DNA of 64,000 bases from Cyprinodon diabolis (taxonomy: Eukaryota > Chordata > Actinopteri > Cyprinodontiformes > Cyprinodontidae): assembly GCA_030533445.1 (NCBI GenBank), contig CM060062.1:19547829-19611828 (forward strand), read 5' to 3'. The position numbers and the translations under genes are program-made. Below are positions 25,603 to 40,600 of this stretch, piece by piece. The notes under the pieces were generated by a model, which did no database searches, was not told the DNA's origin, and saw only the letters and a program-made list of their open reading frames with translations. Positions within the stretch are counted from its first letter, which is position 1, and every line of letters starts with the position of its first letter.

Positions 25603-28600
25603 CTGCAGCACACAAAAACAGAAGAAAACAGTTAAAACTTAATTTCCTTATGCTTACATTCATGTGATGAACTGTTTTATTTCTAACTTACAAATAATAG
25701 AAGACTGAAAACATTTGAACAGAAATGGAAATTGTTAAATATGACCAGTGGCTGTTTTTTTTTAATGAGGAGCTGCTCATTCTGTTTAGATAACCAACTA
25801 AAATAAAGGAAACCACCTTAATTCTGGAGCTGGATAATATGCAGTGCTATGCAGCAAAAAGCTCTTTAAAAAGTCTCTCTATTCTCAGTAGAAAGAAGGA
25901 ACCACTAACTCCACACTGTCTTCACAGTCATAAAAACAATAGAAAACCTTTTCAAGGCACCACTGACAGAAAAAGTATACTTTTTAGATCTAATGATGGT
26001 TCCCTACACTTTCTTATGCTCTTCTGGGTCACAACCCATCTATACGTAGAACCGTACTCAATGTGAAATTGGTTTTAACAATTCAAAATAATAAAGGAAG
26101 AATTGGGAAGTTTCTTTTCCATGGAGGTTTTGTATAATAGTTGCAGTAGCTTATCTGAAATACGCAAATGTGTTTTCAAAGTAAGCTTTAGCAGTATGGA
26201 TAGAAAATTATCATTTTGTTCATTGTTATTTAAGAAAGAAATAATGTGATTACTTCTGTGATTTATTATGATGATAATCATCTGTAATTGATAATGATTG
26301 CAAACCTTAGGTATGTTTTATAATGGTATGATTTATAGCTTTGGACTGTTTTTTTAATGCGGTTACCATAAGAGCATAATTCATAGCAATCTATGTGAAA
26401 ATATGCAGGCCTGTTTAGCTGAAAGTTTTCGGGCCTAACAGGTAAAAATACTAAACATGGTGTGGCTTTATATCAAGGAAATCTTTGTATGATGCTCAAT
26501 TACAGTTATAACAAATGCTGTTTTGATAGCTCCTCTGTTTATCCTGACTTATTATTCTGATAAAACTATTACATTTGTATCCTAATTTAACGTTTCTGAT
26601 TGGTATAATTCTTAACAACTCAGAAATGTCTAACAATACCAGAAAAACAAACAACAAAACTGGTGTGACTCCATTAAGCTGGGCCCTTTTCGGGCTGATT
26701 TTCCGGTTGTTCTGAGAATTTTTCGATTGGGCCGACTTTTAGCCTGATCGTGCGTCGTGTAGTTTATAGTGGGTAACGGGGGCCTCTCACTTCCACCTCC
26801 CGATCAGGAATTGAAAGGTTGGGAGAAAATCAAACATGTTTGAAATTCAGTCGGCCATCGTCAGATCGCCACAGTGTTAGAACATGCATGGTGAGCTGTG
26901 AACTTTTAAACCCTGAGGTTTTCATCGTACAATTTGAGATGTAGCTTCGTGCAATGATTGAAAATATCGCGCAGTGTATGTCCGCTTTAGCTGTATCTGG
27001 TTTTCAATCTGTCATCCATCTTGTCCAGAGGAGCTGGCAGAAATTTGGCTGAAGTACTTTGCAGACAAGTAAAGCTTCTCCTTGTTTGGTGTCTTTTTAG
27101 GTCCAGCCTTTTGTTTGAAGCCAAGCTATTCATAAAAGGAAAATATTTTCTACTTTGGCATGTTTGTTTTTCTTTCAGGCTCCTATAATAGAGAGTAAGG
27201 TGCTGCTCATTTAGTACTTCTTTGTGCATAAATACTGTGGTCAATTCATATTGACCATGGGTACGTATAGTTGAACAGCTGAAGAAGCAAACTGACGTGG
27301 GGCAAACTTCATCTGATAGCAGCAAGACAGAATAAAGCACAGGAAAGTTGCTGTCTTTAATTCAGTACCAGTCTTTGGTAATGGCACTTATCATGCTAAT
27401 TAGTCAAAAGACACTAGAGATGGTTTGAAATATTAAGGGGATCAACGCTAGAGAGAATCAACAAGCGAGCAACATTCGCTGCATGTCATCCTTCCTCTTT
27501 CGTTGTCTATTTCCACCTCTTGCTCGACTTTCTCAGGTCCAGAGTCAAACACTTATAATAAAACTACCCATCATGCCTTGTATCCAGTATTCCGTCTCAT
27601 CTTTGCAAACTTCATTGCTTAGATGCAGAGTCAATTGACAAGAAGAACTGCAGTGTAAGAGGGATGCTTCCCATTTCAGCTAATCACAAAAATCCTCACT
27701 GCCTAGGCCTCCCAAATCAAATGTAACTTTAAGTTACCAAGAATAGCAGGGTTCTCACCAGCGCTTTTTGGGTAACAGGCAATTATGCTCAAAAAAGGTC
27801 ACGGTTACACTAAAATTTTGGTCATTACATTCATTTTTTTATTATCTAGCGGACCTTTGACCGACATCTGGGCTTCCTCCTCAGCACATTTTGGCAGAGC
27901 AGCTGATTATGCTGAAACCCGTAAAATGACAATGGAAAAACGCCAATACTCTGACTTTTAATGAGCACAATGGCAGCGAAAACTGTGTTTTTAAACATAT
28001 TTACGTTTTTACAAATAATATGTGCAAAGACTTCTATTGGCTATGCTCCCCAAAGCAGGTTTTGCCAACTCAGTGACTTTGTTGCAATATTTAGTGACTT
28101 TAAGACCCTTTCAGTGACTCTTTTTTTCTTTTCTTTTTTTAAATGACTAGGGACAAATCTAGCATCTATTTTCTGTCTTGGTGACAAGATGAAAGCAGTT
28201 GCGTTTACTCTCTTCAGGGAGCAGTGAGTGAGCGAGCCCCTCCTGAGTCAGACGCAGCAGCTGCAGGACATTTCTGCAGCCAGAGAGAGAAGATGGACCG
28301 TTTCACCATTGAAAAATAGTCACCATGCACAAAGCTTCCACCAATCTCCCCTTAATTGAAAAGAGGGATGTAAATAGTAAAACTCTGTATTTTTTTTAAC
28401 CTGTTGCACTAAAATACATGCTCAATCTATTTAATTCATTGAAGGGAATTGGATAACATAAAATTGATTTACATAAACCTGATTTAATTCAGGTTAAAAT
28501 AACCCTCTGGAATGCTAGATATAATTTTATATAGTTCATCTTGAGTTTTTAAACTTATTTAGAGTCTTGCTAAAGTTGATCTACCTATAATATGTAAATA

Positions 28601-31600
28601 ATGTGATAAAGTCAATTAGCGAACCCCCTATCCTGCTACGCTAATAAACATCCTGGTGGGAACCCTATGTGGTCCTTTATTAAAACAATTACTTTAAGAA
28701 GTTTGATGCTCCTGGGAAACAGAAAACAGTAATGAGTGCTATCAAAAATATTTAGAAGAATAAAAAAGCATATAAAATATTCAAAGCATGGTATCAGTTT
28801 TTGGGGTTAGCAAATCTTATCAATATGTTTTATAGGATGACTTATAATCATGGTAGATGAATGATTAAAGAGATTGTATTCACTAAAAAGAAAACTCAAA
28901 CTGCCCCATTTGAAAAGTAGTAAAACTAATTTATGTCTTGAGTTTGATTTCCAACATTTTTATGACATTTGTGACTTAATTAATAGTAACGTGCAGCTGG
29001 ATTCCAATTTATTATGAAATAACATTCTGAAAAAAAATCCCCCCCTGGGAGAAGAAATGTGGCTGGACAAGCATTTGAAACAACTTTAAGAAAATCCACT
29101 TTCTGTAAACAGTGCTCTGTTTCCCTGCTAATGTGTTTTGCACGCAGCTTTCACTATGTGTCCAAAAGAAAAAGGGGGGAAAAAAGTGTTTATCTAAAAG
29201 AAAAGCTCCCTAAACTGCTGTTTTTAAGGGATTCTACGTAGAACACCCAACAATGTACAGCAGCATTAAGAGCAGAAAACTAGCCCCCCTGGAGCTCCGA
29301 GAGACAGTAATAGCTTCAAGTAAAAAGAGCGCTGGTGACAGAGATGGATGGGGCTGCATATTTCAGCAAAACATGAGCACAGTAGAGCCAAATGAGGGTG
29401 GTAAAGGACATTAGTACTGTTGAGTTAATGGAGGACAAAACGTCCCTGTCAGAATTAAAAGTGTTCACTGCTTTCATTCAAAAAGTCAGTAAAAAATTAT
29501 ATAAAACAGGCTATGTGACAATGATGAACTATTAAATAAATATGTTTTATTTATTTACTTAACCAAAGCAAAAGCAGACAAACTGGGAGAGCACATATTT
29601 TGTCTTTTCAACTTGACAGGAATAAAAAAAAAACAACAAAAAAAAAAACAACAACAAATAACTCACTCAGTCTGTGGATTCGTATGGGATCTGAAGCTGG
29701 ACCCAGTCCTCCCTCACTCAGTGTCTGAATGCGAATGATGTAGTCATCGTCGTTCTCCGGGAGGGTCAGGTCTGCTGTGGAATTGGCTGATGTGAACCTG
29801 TTTACCTCTTTATGTCTCTGTCTCCAGTATGAAAGCTGAACGTGGGAGGGGAGACAAGGAAAAATACGCAATATAAATAGGTATCCCTACCTCCAGCTCT
29901 GTTCTTGCAGCCAAATATACAGCACTAATAAACGTGGCATCGTCAAGTGCAGAGAAACTCACTTGATATCCCGTAACTTCTGACTCTGATTCCATTGCCA
30001 CCACAGGCTCCCAGTAAAGAGACAGCTGAGAGCCAATTAGGGTCCATTCTACATTCAGCGGAGGTTGGGCAGGCGCTGCATGATATAAAAATGATTTATT
30101 TCAAAGTGTGGGCACAAAAGCCCATGATTGCATTATCGGCATAATGGAACCATCCTATTACTATATCAGGTTATCTTTTTAAAGAAGTATGAGCAAAGGA
30201 TGTGCATTTTTTGGTTTAGTAAGAAAAGCCTAAATTTAAAGGGAACATAAGGTTTTACAAAAACAATTACTGTTACATAAATGTATGCATCTTACATGGC
30301 TTTTTTGTTGTGACATTGATTGCAGGGAGAAAGGGGCCGGTCCCCGCTGTGTTGAAGGCGCTAACTGTTAAAAAGTACTGCGTATTTCCTTCCAGGTTGT
30401 TTACTGTTACTGAGGTTTGGTTCCAAGGCACTCTAACTTTCCCCATCGTTTCTGGTTTGGTATCATCCTCCCAGTAAACCACCTTTTTGAAACAGAAAGC
30501 AAATGCAAAAAATAAAAAAATAATACAATGACTTGCAAAAAATACAATTGTCTTTTGGACTATTTTTACAGTTAGCCATATTTTTTACTGAATCTTCTAA
30601 AGTATTTTAGAAAGGTTTTATGTTAAGGAAGAAAAGGGATTTTTTTATCCTTTATGCAAATAAAATGGGCAGACTGTTATGTGAATTTGTACTTAGCTAT
30701 AAATACGATAGATGGTAAGCTTTATCACCAGGCCAAGGTAACAACCACACAGATCATGGATAAGGTTTTTTTAAGCATATTTGGATGATAAAGTGATCGA
30801 GAAAAATGGCTGCAAAATATTAAAAAATGGAAAAGAAGTCTACTTTCCATCAATAACCGTAAACAAAGTCAGAATTCAGAGATTAATATAACCAGCAACC
30901 AATGGCTAACTGTGCAGGAACTGCTGGAACACTGTTTTCAGTTTCTATTAAAAATGTAAATAAAATACATTGAAGTTTGAGCCTTATTAAGTCACAACCT
31001 ACATATAAGATGAAGGGATATGAATACTTTTCTAAGACGGTGTTAAATCTTCAGAAACATGTTCATGTGTATCTGGACGGAAATGGCAACTTTTGGACTT
31101 ATTTCATGTCAACCGCCAGAAAGCTTGACTTTAAAATGATGCTTCTGGGTGATTCTTCCAAAGAGAGGTCAGCTTTGATGATCCAACAAGACGGGCTGTT
31201 GCATTTTTCCACTTGCTCACATCAGACCAAGAATGGCAGCATACATTAGGCCAGATATAGTTGATCATTTTATTTCTACTGTAAATGTAGAGTCTTTCTC
31301 TAAACTTGCTCTTTTGAAAGGGGATATCACACAGTCAAGATAGATGGCATCAAAATTCTGTGATTTTGGCTGTGATCAAAGGAACATTATGAAAACATGG
31401 AATTAAGCCCATGTTCAACCGTTTAATCAATCTAAATGATTAAAACAATTAGAGAAATTAACAATTTGTCACTCAACTCGTGGATTTACTGTCCCATAAT
31501 TTAACTCTGCAATACATCATGTTGTGCATAATAAAGTATGAAATTTAAATAATTACACTAATTGAAGTCTGACTGATTAAATTCTAAATTGACACGTACC

Positions 31601-34600
31601 GTACTTTATCGCTTTTATCACTCCTAATCATTAGAATAACAATAAATAACACTAGTGAACATCAAGCCCACTCTTACATCCTATGCTTCTCTCTTTGTTT
31701 GATAATTGTAAACAGGTGATTTATGAAAAAGAAAGACAGTATATGTTTTCTGTGAAGAAATTGGGAACTATTGAATGGTTCGGGTTTAATTAGATTAATC
31801 AGGTTGCCGGAGTGTCCGCCAATAAATTTTAAATAATATTAGCTTTTTGAGTTCAAAATCAATCCATCCTGTATTTCCTTAGCATTACAATTAAAAGGGA
31901 AAACATAGTTATAGTTACTAGAATCTGGGTTGTGAAATACTATTCACTGACATGAAGACCATTGTTTCTTTAAGGTCATGTGTGTCATGATTTTGCATAA
32001 ATGACAGCTAGATCAGAGCGAGCATGCAGATGGGTAATTTTCCTTTCTTCTCCTGAAAAAAATTCTGACATGTTTTCCTGTCAAGCTGATACAAAGAAGT
32101 GTGTAATTCCAGTCAGGAAGAGAAACGAGGATAGCATTTCCATAGCGACGCAGTTTTGAAGAGATGGCTTTGAGGTGAAAACTGAGGTGATGACAAGCGT
32201 TTTGAATTGTGTCGTCTTTGATATCTGCTTCCATTTATATGGGTAAAAAGAAAAGTACCTCATAGCCCAGGACCCTTTCAGGGGTGATGGTGAGAGCCTG
32301 CCAATTCACCTCAATCTCAGAGGCTGAGACACTCCCGGCCCAAACCCCCGCTGGCATTCCGCTTGGCTCTGAAAAACAGAAAACATGAGACCCGGCATTT
32401 CTGTCAGGATGCAGCATCATGGAGATAAGCAGATATATATTTATTTATTTTTACATTTATAAATCTTGATCCGAGCACAGATGAGTCACTGCAAAAAGGT
32501 GCTGCTGGTAAATAGACCCACACTACAGCACAAACTGACTGCCTCTCCATGAGCTAAGAGGGAGCATCGAGCTAAATGCCAACTGGTTTTTTACCTTGGT
32601 AAAACCATTGAAGTGAGTGGTGATATTTGGATGAAAACGCACTACCCACTCTTACATAAATTTCTTGCAATTGTGTTCCACATTTTCTGCCTTTCTCTTA
32701 CTTTAAAAGTGATTTCTAAAGCAGTAGATGCAGTAAAACCACTTTTGTGATCTTTGTCCTTTTTTCCCAGAAAGAAGTAGCGTTCAAGCTTTACTTAGTT
32801 CGGCCCCCATTATATCCATACTTACCTGTCTCTGCAGAGTAGATGGTGACAACGGGGCTAAAGGGGCCTTGTCCTTTGCTGTTGTAAGTGCCCACCTTCA
32901 CATGGAAAGGAGAGAATGGTGCGAGGCTATCGTTGCGGTACACGTAGCGGGACGCACCGGGGGCCGAGGTGGCCACGTGAGTCCAGCTGACTTCTCCGAA
33001 GGCGCGAAAAGCAATGATGTAGCCAAAGCTTTCGCCATTCTGCAGTTCTTCGGGGACAGGCTGAGAGTAAAACACAAAACTATAGTGATATTAAAATATA
33101 TACAGACCAGTCACATTCACTCCGGCACTGGGCTTATGCAATCACTTCACACTCAGACATGACCCACAAATTGCTTTCATGACCTACCTGAGATAATGAA
33201 ATGAGAAGTAAGATACTGTTTCAAAATGCCTCTGTGCTTATTACAGACCAAGCAAGCTGTTTTTTGAAATAAAAGTTAATTGGCACTTAATAAAATACTA
33301 AATCAGCCCTGTAACTCAGAACCTTAGAATCTTATTATCCAGCTACAAAACCAGTTTGCTTCAATGGCAGACTTAAAAGGTGTGGATTTAAATAAGTTAA
33401 AAGAATTGAAAACCCACCTGATCTTCATAAACTGCATAAAGACTTAAAGAAGTACCATTGAGCATTTCTCAATTTAGCTGTACACTGCAAAAAAATTAAA
33501 TCTAAATAAGTCATTTTTTTCTTGAAATAAATGCATTTCTTCTTCAATTGGAGGTAAGAGAGACAATTTACAAATGTAACAAGACAATTGCAGTTTCTTA
33601 TTTCGAGTGCTTATTATCTAATTATCTTATTTAAAAGTAAAAAATACAAATTCCATCATCGAATTAAGGGTAAATTTACTTAATTTAAGACATTTTTACT
33701 CATTTTCAGAAAATTTTGCAGTGCAATACTACGGCATACCTTTTTTATGTTATCTGAATTTAACGTGAAAAGCAAACAGAGTATACTATATAATTGTGCG
33801 TTAGGCTCAAGAAATGCTTTTTATTTGAAAAGAACAGCTGGTCAGTGCTGATTGGACAGAAAATTGGTTGGAGGCTGGAGAAAAATGGTTCAGACAAGTT
33901 TCAAATAGGTCAATAACTCTACATATACAGCTAAAGCTACACTAAGGAGATAAGTTCAAAAACATATTAATGTGCTACAATGACCCAGGCCACATCTGGA
34001 ACTAAATTATAATAAGATTTAATATCAGTGGCATTAAAATGGATGTTCACCGACCCTTTCCATCCAATCTGACAGCTTAGAACGGTTTTTAAAAGAACAG
34101 CAGGTAAAAACTGTTCTAGATGGTTACAACAACAAAGCAAAACAAAACAAATTTTTCACCATAACTGCCTTGAGAAATTGGTTCAACAAAGTATTTGTCT
34201 TCAACAAACTGTACACAACTGTTTATATTTTCTCTACAATAACAGCGCACAAATAAATCAAATCAAAGGCATCGTCAGATTTCCCCTGACCTCACGCAAA
34301 GATAAAAAAAGACTGACTGTAAGCAGTAAATAATAGAGAAGAACATAAGACTGATGACTTACCTCCCATGTGATGACCAGTTCATATCTGCTTCCTCCCC
34401 CTCCACCTACTTCACCTGGGGCTGCATCTGGAACTGCAAAACAAGACAACTTGCCCTACTCATCTGCATATACAAAAACAAAGCAGTAGGATTCAATTTC
34501 AACGATTTTTCTGCACCTGCATCCTCTGTTCTAGTCTTCACTGACACGGGACTAGGTTCACCAACTCCGACACCGTTTTTAGCCAATACTCTGAACTCGT

Positions 34601-37600
34601 ACTCAACCCAGGCATTCAGGTCAACCACAGTAGCAGAGAGAATTTTACCATCAATTACCTCTGGAACTGTAAGAAATAACACATTGTTATAGAGTCCAAA
34701 CCCTATATCAAACTTACAACCACAGTGGAAAGAGATGACAACATAAATACACATAAAGCATTTCAGCTACATCATAAAGTGGATTTAAGACTAAAACACA
34801 CAAAAACCGGAAAGGGGGATCAAAAGTGAGTTTAGAAGCTGAATTTTTTACTAAGGTATAAATCTATCATTGCCAGAAATGCATTTAAAAAAATCTGTGC
34901 ATGGCTTCCTATTTTCCACCCCAAGATTTTCTTGCAGGTTTAAAATTTCTAAGGTTTCTAAGGATAAATTCCCCATAGAGTTAAAAATGAATTCAAAATG
35001 AATATAAACTTTTTTTCATGCATAAAAAACGATAAATGCTGTAAAAAACAAATGTATCATTTAGAAAAAAAAGGTTTTGCTGTTGGCATTGGTGTCTGCA
35101 AAGCACTTTAATTCCATTTTATACAACGCTTGTAGGGAGCAGAAGCAGCTTTTCAATTTTATTTCATATTATTTTATCAATTTTATTTCGTAGCTTTAAA
35201 TATTTTTTTTTCCAACATATGGCTGCTACTAAAATAAATGCACATATCAGCACTTTTGGAATGACAATATTTTTAATGCTTTTATGGTTGTTTGGAATAC
35301 AAATTTATTATTTATCCTCTATTTTAATAAATAAAAATCCTAAATGCTTAAGGATTATTCAACACAATTGAAACTGGAAATAGTCAATTAACACATTTGA
35401 TCAATGTGTATAACATAAGTAAGAACAATAATAAGGACAATAATAATAATAATCTATTAAATATTTTGGTCTTATAGTAGCTAGTTGTGGATATAAATGC
35501 ACTATATATACTTCACAGATTGAACCATACAGTTGTTTGCATGTTATGTTTGTATTTTTAAATCTTTGCTTTTTTTTTGCTGCATATTGCAAGTGCAACA
35601 CATCTTAAATGTGTCAATGGAACAACATTTCTGCGGTTCTAAATCTTTATTTATACTGAACCCATAGGCTTTTAAGCACTGAAAATTATTCAAAATGCCC
35701 TTACATTTGGCTTAAAGAACTATTTGGATTGATAGCAATTAATTGATTATTGAAATAATCATAAATAAATTAAGTAATTGATTAGACATTATCTTGATGA
35801 TAGAGACATTAAAACATGCCTTTAGCTGAAAGAGAAACCCACTTAAAGCAGTCATTATTCCAAAATTGTAAAAAATAAATAAACATTTTTGCTTGTAAGA
35901 TGAATATTTTTTTTGTCTATTAACATGCTCTATCTGGAAGTCCTCTAAGGGCTCAATTTTAGCTTCACTTGGTTTAAATTCAGTGTAAAACCTTCTTTAA
36001 GGAACCTCTTGCCATCTGATTATGAATCCAATAATCTGCTTTTTTGATTAATCAAAATAGCTGCCCTAATTTGTATAGCTAAATTTTTAGATGTCAACAA
36101 TGAATAAAATATTTTAAACCCTACAATGGTGAAAACATCATACCTAATGTGAAAGAATACTGTTGCCAGTGGGACATTGCAGCAGAATGGACAAATCTAC
36201 TTTTCACTAAATAGATTTCATCACAAGGGAAAAGCAATGTGCAAAAACTGAAGAAATCAAACAGGATATTAAAGCTTGGGCACCAAAAGGATTTTTAAAT
36301 CTTACAATGACTGCAAAATCTGTTAGAACGTGGCTAAAACAGAACTTATCCAATGTTTTGGAGTGACCATAACAAAGACCAATTCTTAGTCCCAAGGGAA
36401 AGGCTGCCTTCAAAACCTCACTCAGTTTCTCTGGTTCAAAAGGATGGGCCAAAATCTTAGAAAAGGCTTAGGAGAAGCTTGAGGAAGTTCTGACCATACA
36501 GTTTAAAGGGCAGTTTAACCAAACATTAAAGAAATGTATGTAATATTTTGACATAAAAAAAGCTTTATATTTTTTTAATAGTTAAAATAATTCTAACTGA
36601 CCTAAAACATGACAAGCTATCTGTTCTTCATACCAAGCGACAGTCGGAAGAAAAAATATCCATCCATTTTATGTTTAATATCTAGTTTCAACTGTGTATA
36701 TTTTTGTACTAAAGCATATTATTGCAAATTAAAAAGTGTTAAACCCTAAGACACAAAAACCTCCGTGCAAGGACCTTCAAGTTGTTACATACACATAGTA
36801 GACATCAGTGACTATGCTTTAAGATGTAAATGTATTAACAAGCATGGAGTACCTGTATTGACCCTCTGCCAGCCCACCGTGAACGGAGTCTTTGTCTGAA
36901 TTATGTAGTTGATGATGGGGCTACCGTTGTCTTTGCCGGGGCTCCACGCCAGCTGGGCCGTGCTGTCTGTCACCTCCTCCACCGTCACAGAGTCCGGGGG
37001 GCTGGGGGGACCTGGCGCAAACATGGGAAAGGCTCGGTGAGGGAATCGCAAGTGCAAAGACGCCGCATTTTTACCAAAAGGATGAGTGTGCCTTAACATT
37101 CTATGAGACATACGTGACAAACAATGATTAAGAAATACATCCCAGTCATATTGTAATCCTCCACAGCCTTTAGGTCTTCAAATCATCATTAGCAGGAGAA
37201 CATTCCGGAAAAGAAAAAGGGAAAAAATAACTTCCATTCGAAGCAGTGTCGTTCACAAAGAATTAAAAGTTAATTCAGGATTTATCCTCCTCTTTCTCCC
37301 AACATGTAATCCCTGCCTTTCATAGTGCTTGCGGTAATGGATCGATTGAACAGCAGAGAAGCAGGGAGTCAAATTAAAAGCTAAAAGATGAAGACGGGCC
37401 CTTGCAGCCCCAAGGAGCCAAACTTTTATCATTTATTTGAATTATCCCACCAATTAAGCGGTGTGATGTTTTACTTTAGCTCCCTGTTTGATTGAATGTG
37501 CTGGCTTCTCAGAAATAATGGACCACTGGAGAACATTGAGTCAGTCTGCAGAATAATGAGACAACAAAAAACAAAAAAACACTTTGCTCAAAAAACCCAC

Positions 37601-40600
37601 CTTTTTATTTATAGCTGATCAATTTTTGACAAAATTTTAATTAGTTATCATAAAAAAGTAACAACTACAAAATTAGTATGAATGCCCCATAACAAGTAAT
37701 CTACAGCTTACACCTCATGCTTCCCTCATGTTTGGCCTTAAAGCTTTGGCTTTAGAGATATTGATCGTTTTAAAACTCATTAGTGGCTTTCGATAACAAA
37801 AAACTTTAATACACTAGCACCATTAATACATATTAATGGGGCAGACAATCAAGGACCAATTCCTTATCCTCTTAATTATATTTGGTTGGCTGAAGGCAAC
37901 AGGATGTCTCCCTGGAGCGTTTCAATGGTCTTTCATTAACATGGAGAGACAAGCGTCAGTCTGGGTTTTTATTTATATACTCTGCAGAGACAGATTTATA
38001 TATTATACTGAGATTATTGGAACCCTATCCAACTTTGTGAAATCTCTTCTCAGGTCTGAATAACACTGGTGAAACAATGATAAAGCTCCAGCAGCACACA
38101 AAACAGAGGGACCGACGCGTTTCTTTTTGAGGGCCATAATGGGAATGCAGCTGTCAAACTTTAGTGAGAGTGTTCTCCACATGGTTTGAACGTTATTGAC
38201 AATGATGTTATCTTTACACAGTGACCTTCTCTGTAAGCATCCTCCTCGTCTGAAGGAGTGTTTGTTAGGCATCCTCTGAAGCATTAACTGCTGCTATTGT
38301 TGAAAACAAGCACCCAAATGATCACTCAGGAGCCTTTTGTGTCAGAAGCGATTATCATTGACCTTCAGTGCGGCGAGGGGAGGGGACAAAAAAGAAGACT
38401 GAAAACCCCACTCTACAACATAAACAAAGTATAAGATTGTGAAATATGAGGTAATTGCAAACAAAACTAGGACTATCATTACAAATGAAAACATGTGCTG
38501 TCGTTTCCTTAGTCAAGTGATCTAAACAGAAAAGTATTTGTAGTGTTGAGCACATTGGATTGTTGCCTCAGATAACATAAGGCTAAATTAGCTTTTACAA
38601 AAAAATTATTGTTGTTAAGATTGGAAACACTTAAAAGTTGTGATTAATATACCTTTGTGTTAAATACTCACACACAAAAAAACATATATATAACTTTACA
38701 TATAGTAACCTTGTTCCTATAGCCATTTATTGCCATCCTACATTAAATCTGACAACTCCCTTTATATAGCAAGATTGTTTGGATCACGGATTTCTTTTCC
38801 CTTCTTCTTTGTTTTAAAGTGTTTTCATACACTACGATACTTTGACTTTAAACCATTCCACAAAATTTAGATGATGATATTATAGCTGCATAACCAGCTT
38901 CTGCTAGATTAACAACTGAGTAATCCTGTGGTATAATTTGCAGATGTTTATCTATAAATAAAAGACAAAAAAACACACAAAACCCCAAAGGAACATTAAA
39001 GGGGAAATGAAACAGTCAACCAAACCAACATAGTGTACAAGATCGTTTCTTACTGCTATAAATAATTGTATTACAAATGTGAAAAATATAGACGTAAAAA
39101 AAAAACAACGTATTATTGCTTATAATTTTGTGACCAGCGCTCTGCCCTGTTGTAGAACTCTATGCAGTATCGTCACAGGGTTGGCTGATTCTGTAGCTAC
39201 CAGTTGAATACATTGGTAATACCAACCGTAAAACACTTAAATGAAAATTCTGGTCACATTCAGAATACAAACCTCTGAAAGTACTTTAAGTATGAAATTG
39301 TTACATACTTTTCAATAAATGATAAGTGTTTTTAATTAAGCGTAATTTCATTTGCATGTGCTTTTCCGGAGACATCCTTGTTTGTCAAAGAGCACTATTG
39401 CCACCTAGCGGTTTGTGACGTCACGGTGTGGTATCGGCTGTTGAGCAAGTGCCAGTGCTGTAACTGGTGTTTGTCATAACGCGCTATTATCCATGATGGT
39501 GACGACCAGTGCACTATGCGAAACAGAGAGTAACGGACAGTGATGGGACTAACGCCGTTACCTTGTTTTAGTAACGAGTAATCTAACTAAATGCTTTGAC
39601 TGTAACTATAACGCAGTTACCATTGCAGACACCCCGTTACTGCGCGTTACTCAGGTCGCACAATTAACCTTTTTTCATGATAGGACTCGTGCGCAGCTGC
39701 GTGAAGCTGACACCCCACCCACGTCAAAAAACTCTGCAAATAGACTGAATGGTTAGTGCAACGTTAGTGCAGATTTGTGCAGAAAAAAATATTGTTTGTG
39801 CTACTTTTGTTTAAGAGATATTAAAGATAATTTTTTAGGTCATCCAGAGGTGCGCGCCTTGTCATGAGAGAGGGGAGGATGAGAATGGCTGATGTATAGA
39901 GAGATTCCGTCTGTCAGTTGGGTAGGTGGGTGTTTCTGCTGGTGGGTGTTAACGTACAGCACACACAGAGAGATGGAGAGTGAGGAGGATCTAGCAGCAA
40001 AACAGCGTTTTCCTGATGGAAATACCGGTGTTACATCGAGCTGCGTTTCCCCATCAGATACGGTTTCCCCTGCATCTCCGCACAGCGCAGGCGGCACGAT
40101 TCACCACGCAAGCGACAGGAAACGCGTATGCTCGCTAAAGGTGCGCAACAGTCGCCCTGTGCTCGCGCCACAGGAGAACTATGGAGAGCGTGAACGATCA
40201 AATGAAAGGGAGAAATCTGGATGGATGGATGAATGGATGGATACTCTGCCTTTTCAACCTACTGTATTTTTTATTTTAAACATTATTTGATGGCCTTTGT
40301 GGCAGGGAAGGAGATCCATATTTTATGTCACACACAGAGTATAGATCTAGATAGAAAGATGTATAGATAGATGTTGCAGTATCTATAACAACCCAAACAC
40401 ACAAGATTTCAGAATTAGACATCCCCAGTTATTAATTTCACCAGATCTGAATGCCCTGTTAAAAAACTTCACATGGCGTTCCCCCCGATGTCATTTACGT
40501 TGAGTTGCAATAAAAGCTAAACTCTCTGCAGGTTCTTGTTTGTCATCCGCACTATTCAGCTGGCTTTGGAAACACACGGCGAGAAGGTGGGGGCTGGGTG

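Noticed and set aside
26690..26890. GC-richer patch with GGGCCCTTTTCGGGCTGATT
   Set aside because: Looks like a decayed DNA-transposon fragment, but no matching ends or duplication could be shown.
39892..40290. 132-codon plus-strand frame
   Set aside because: It sits within a non-autonomous hAT element, shows no transposase motif and includes a GGAT simple repeat.
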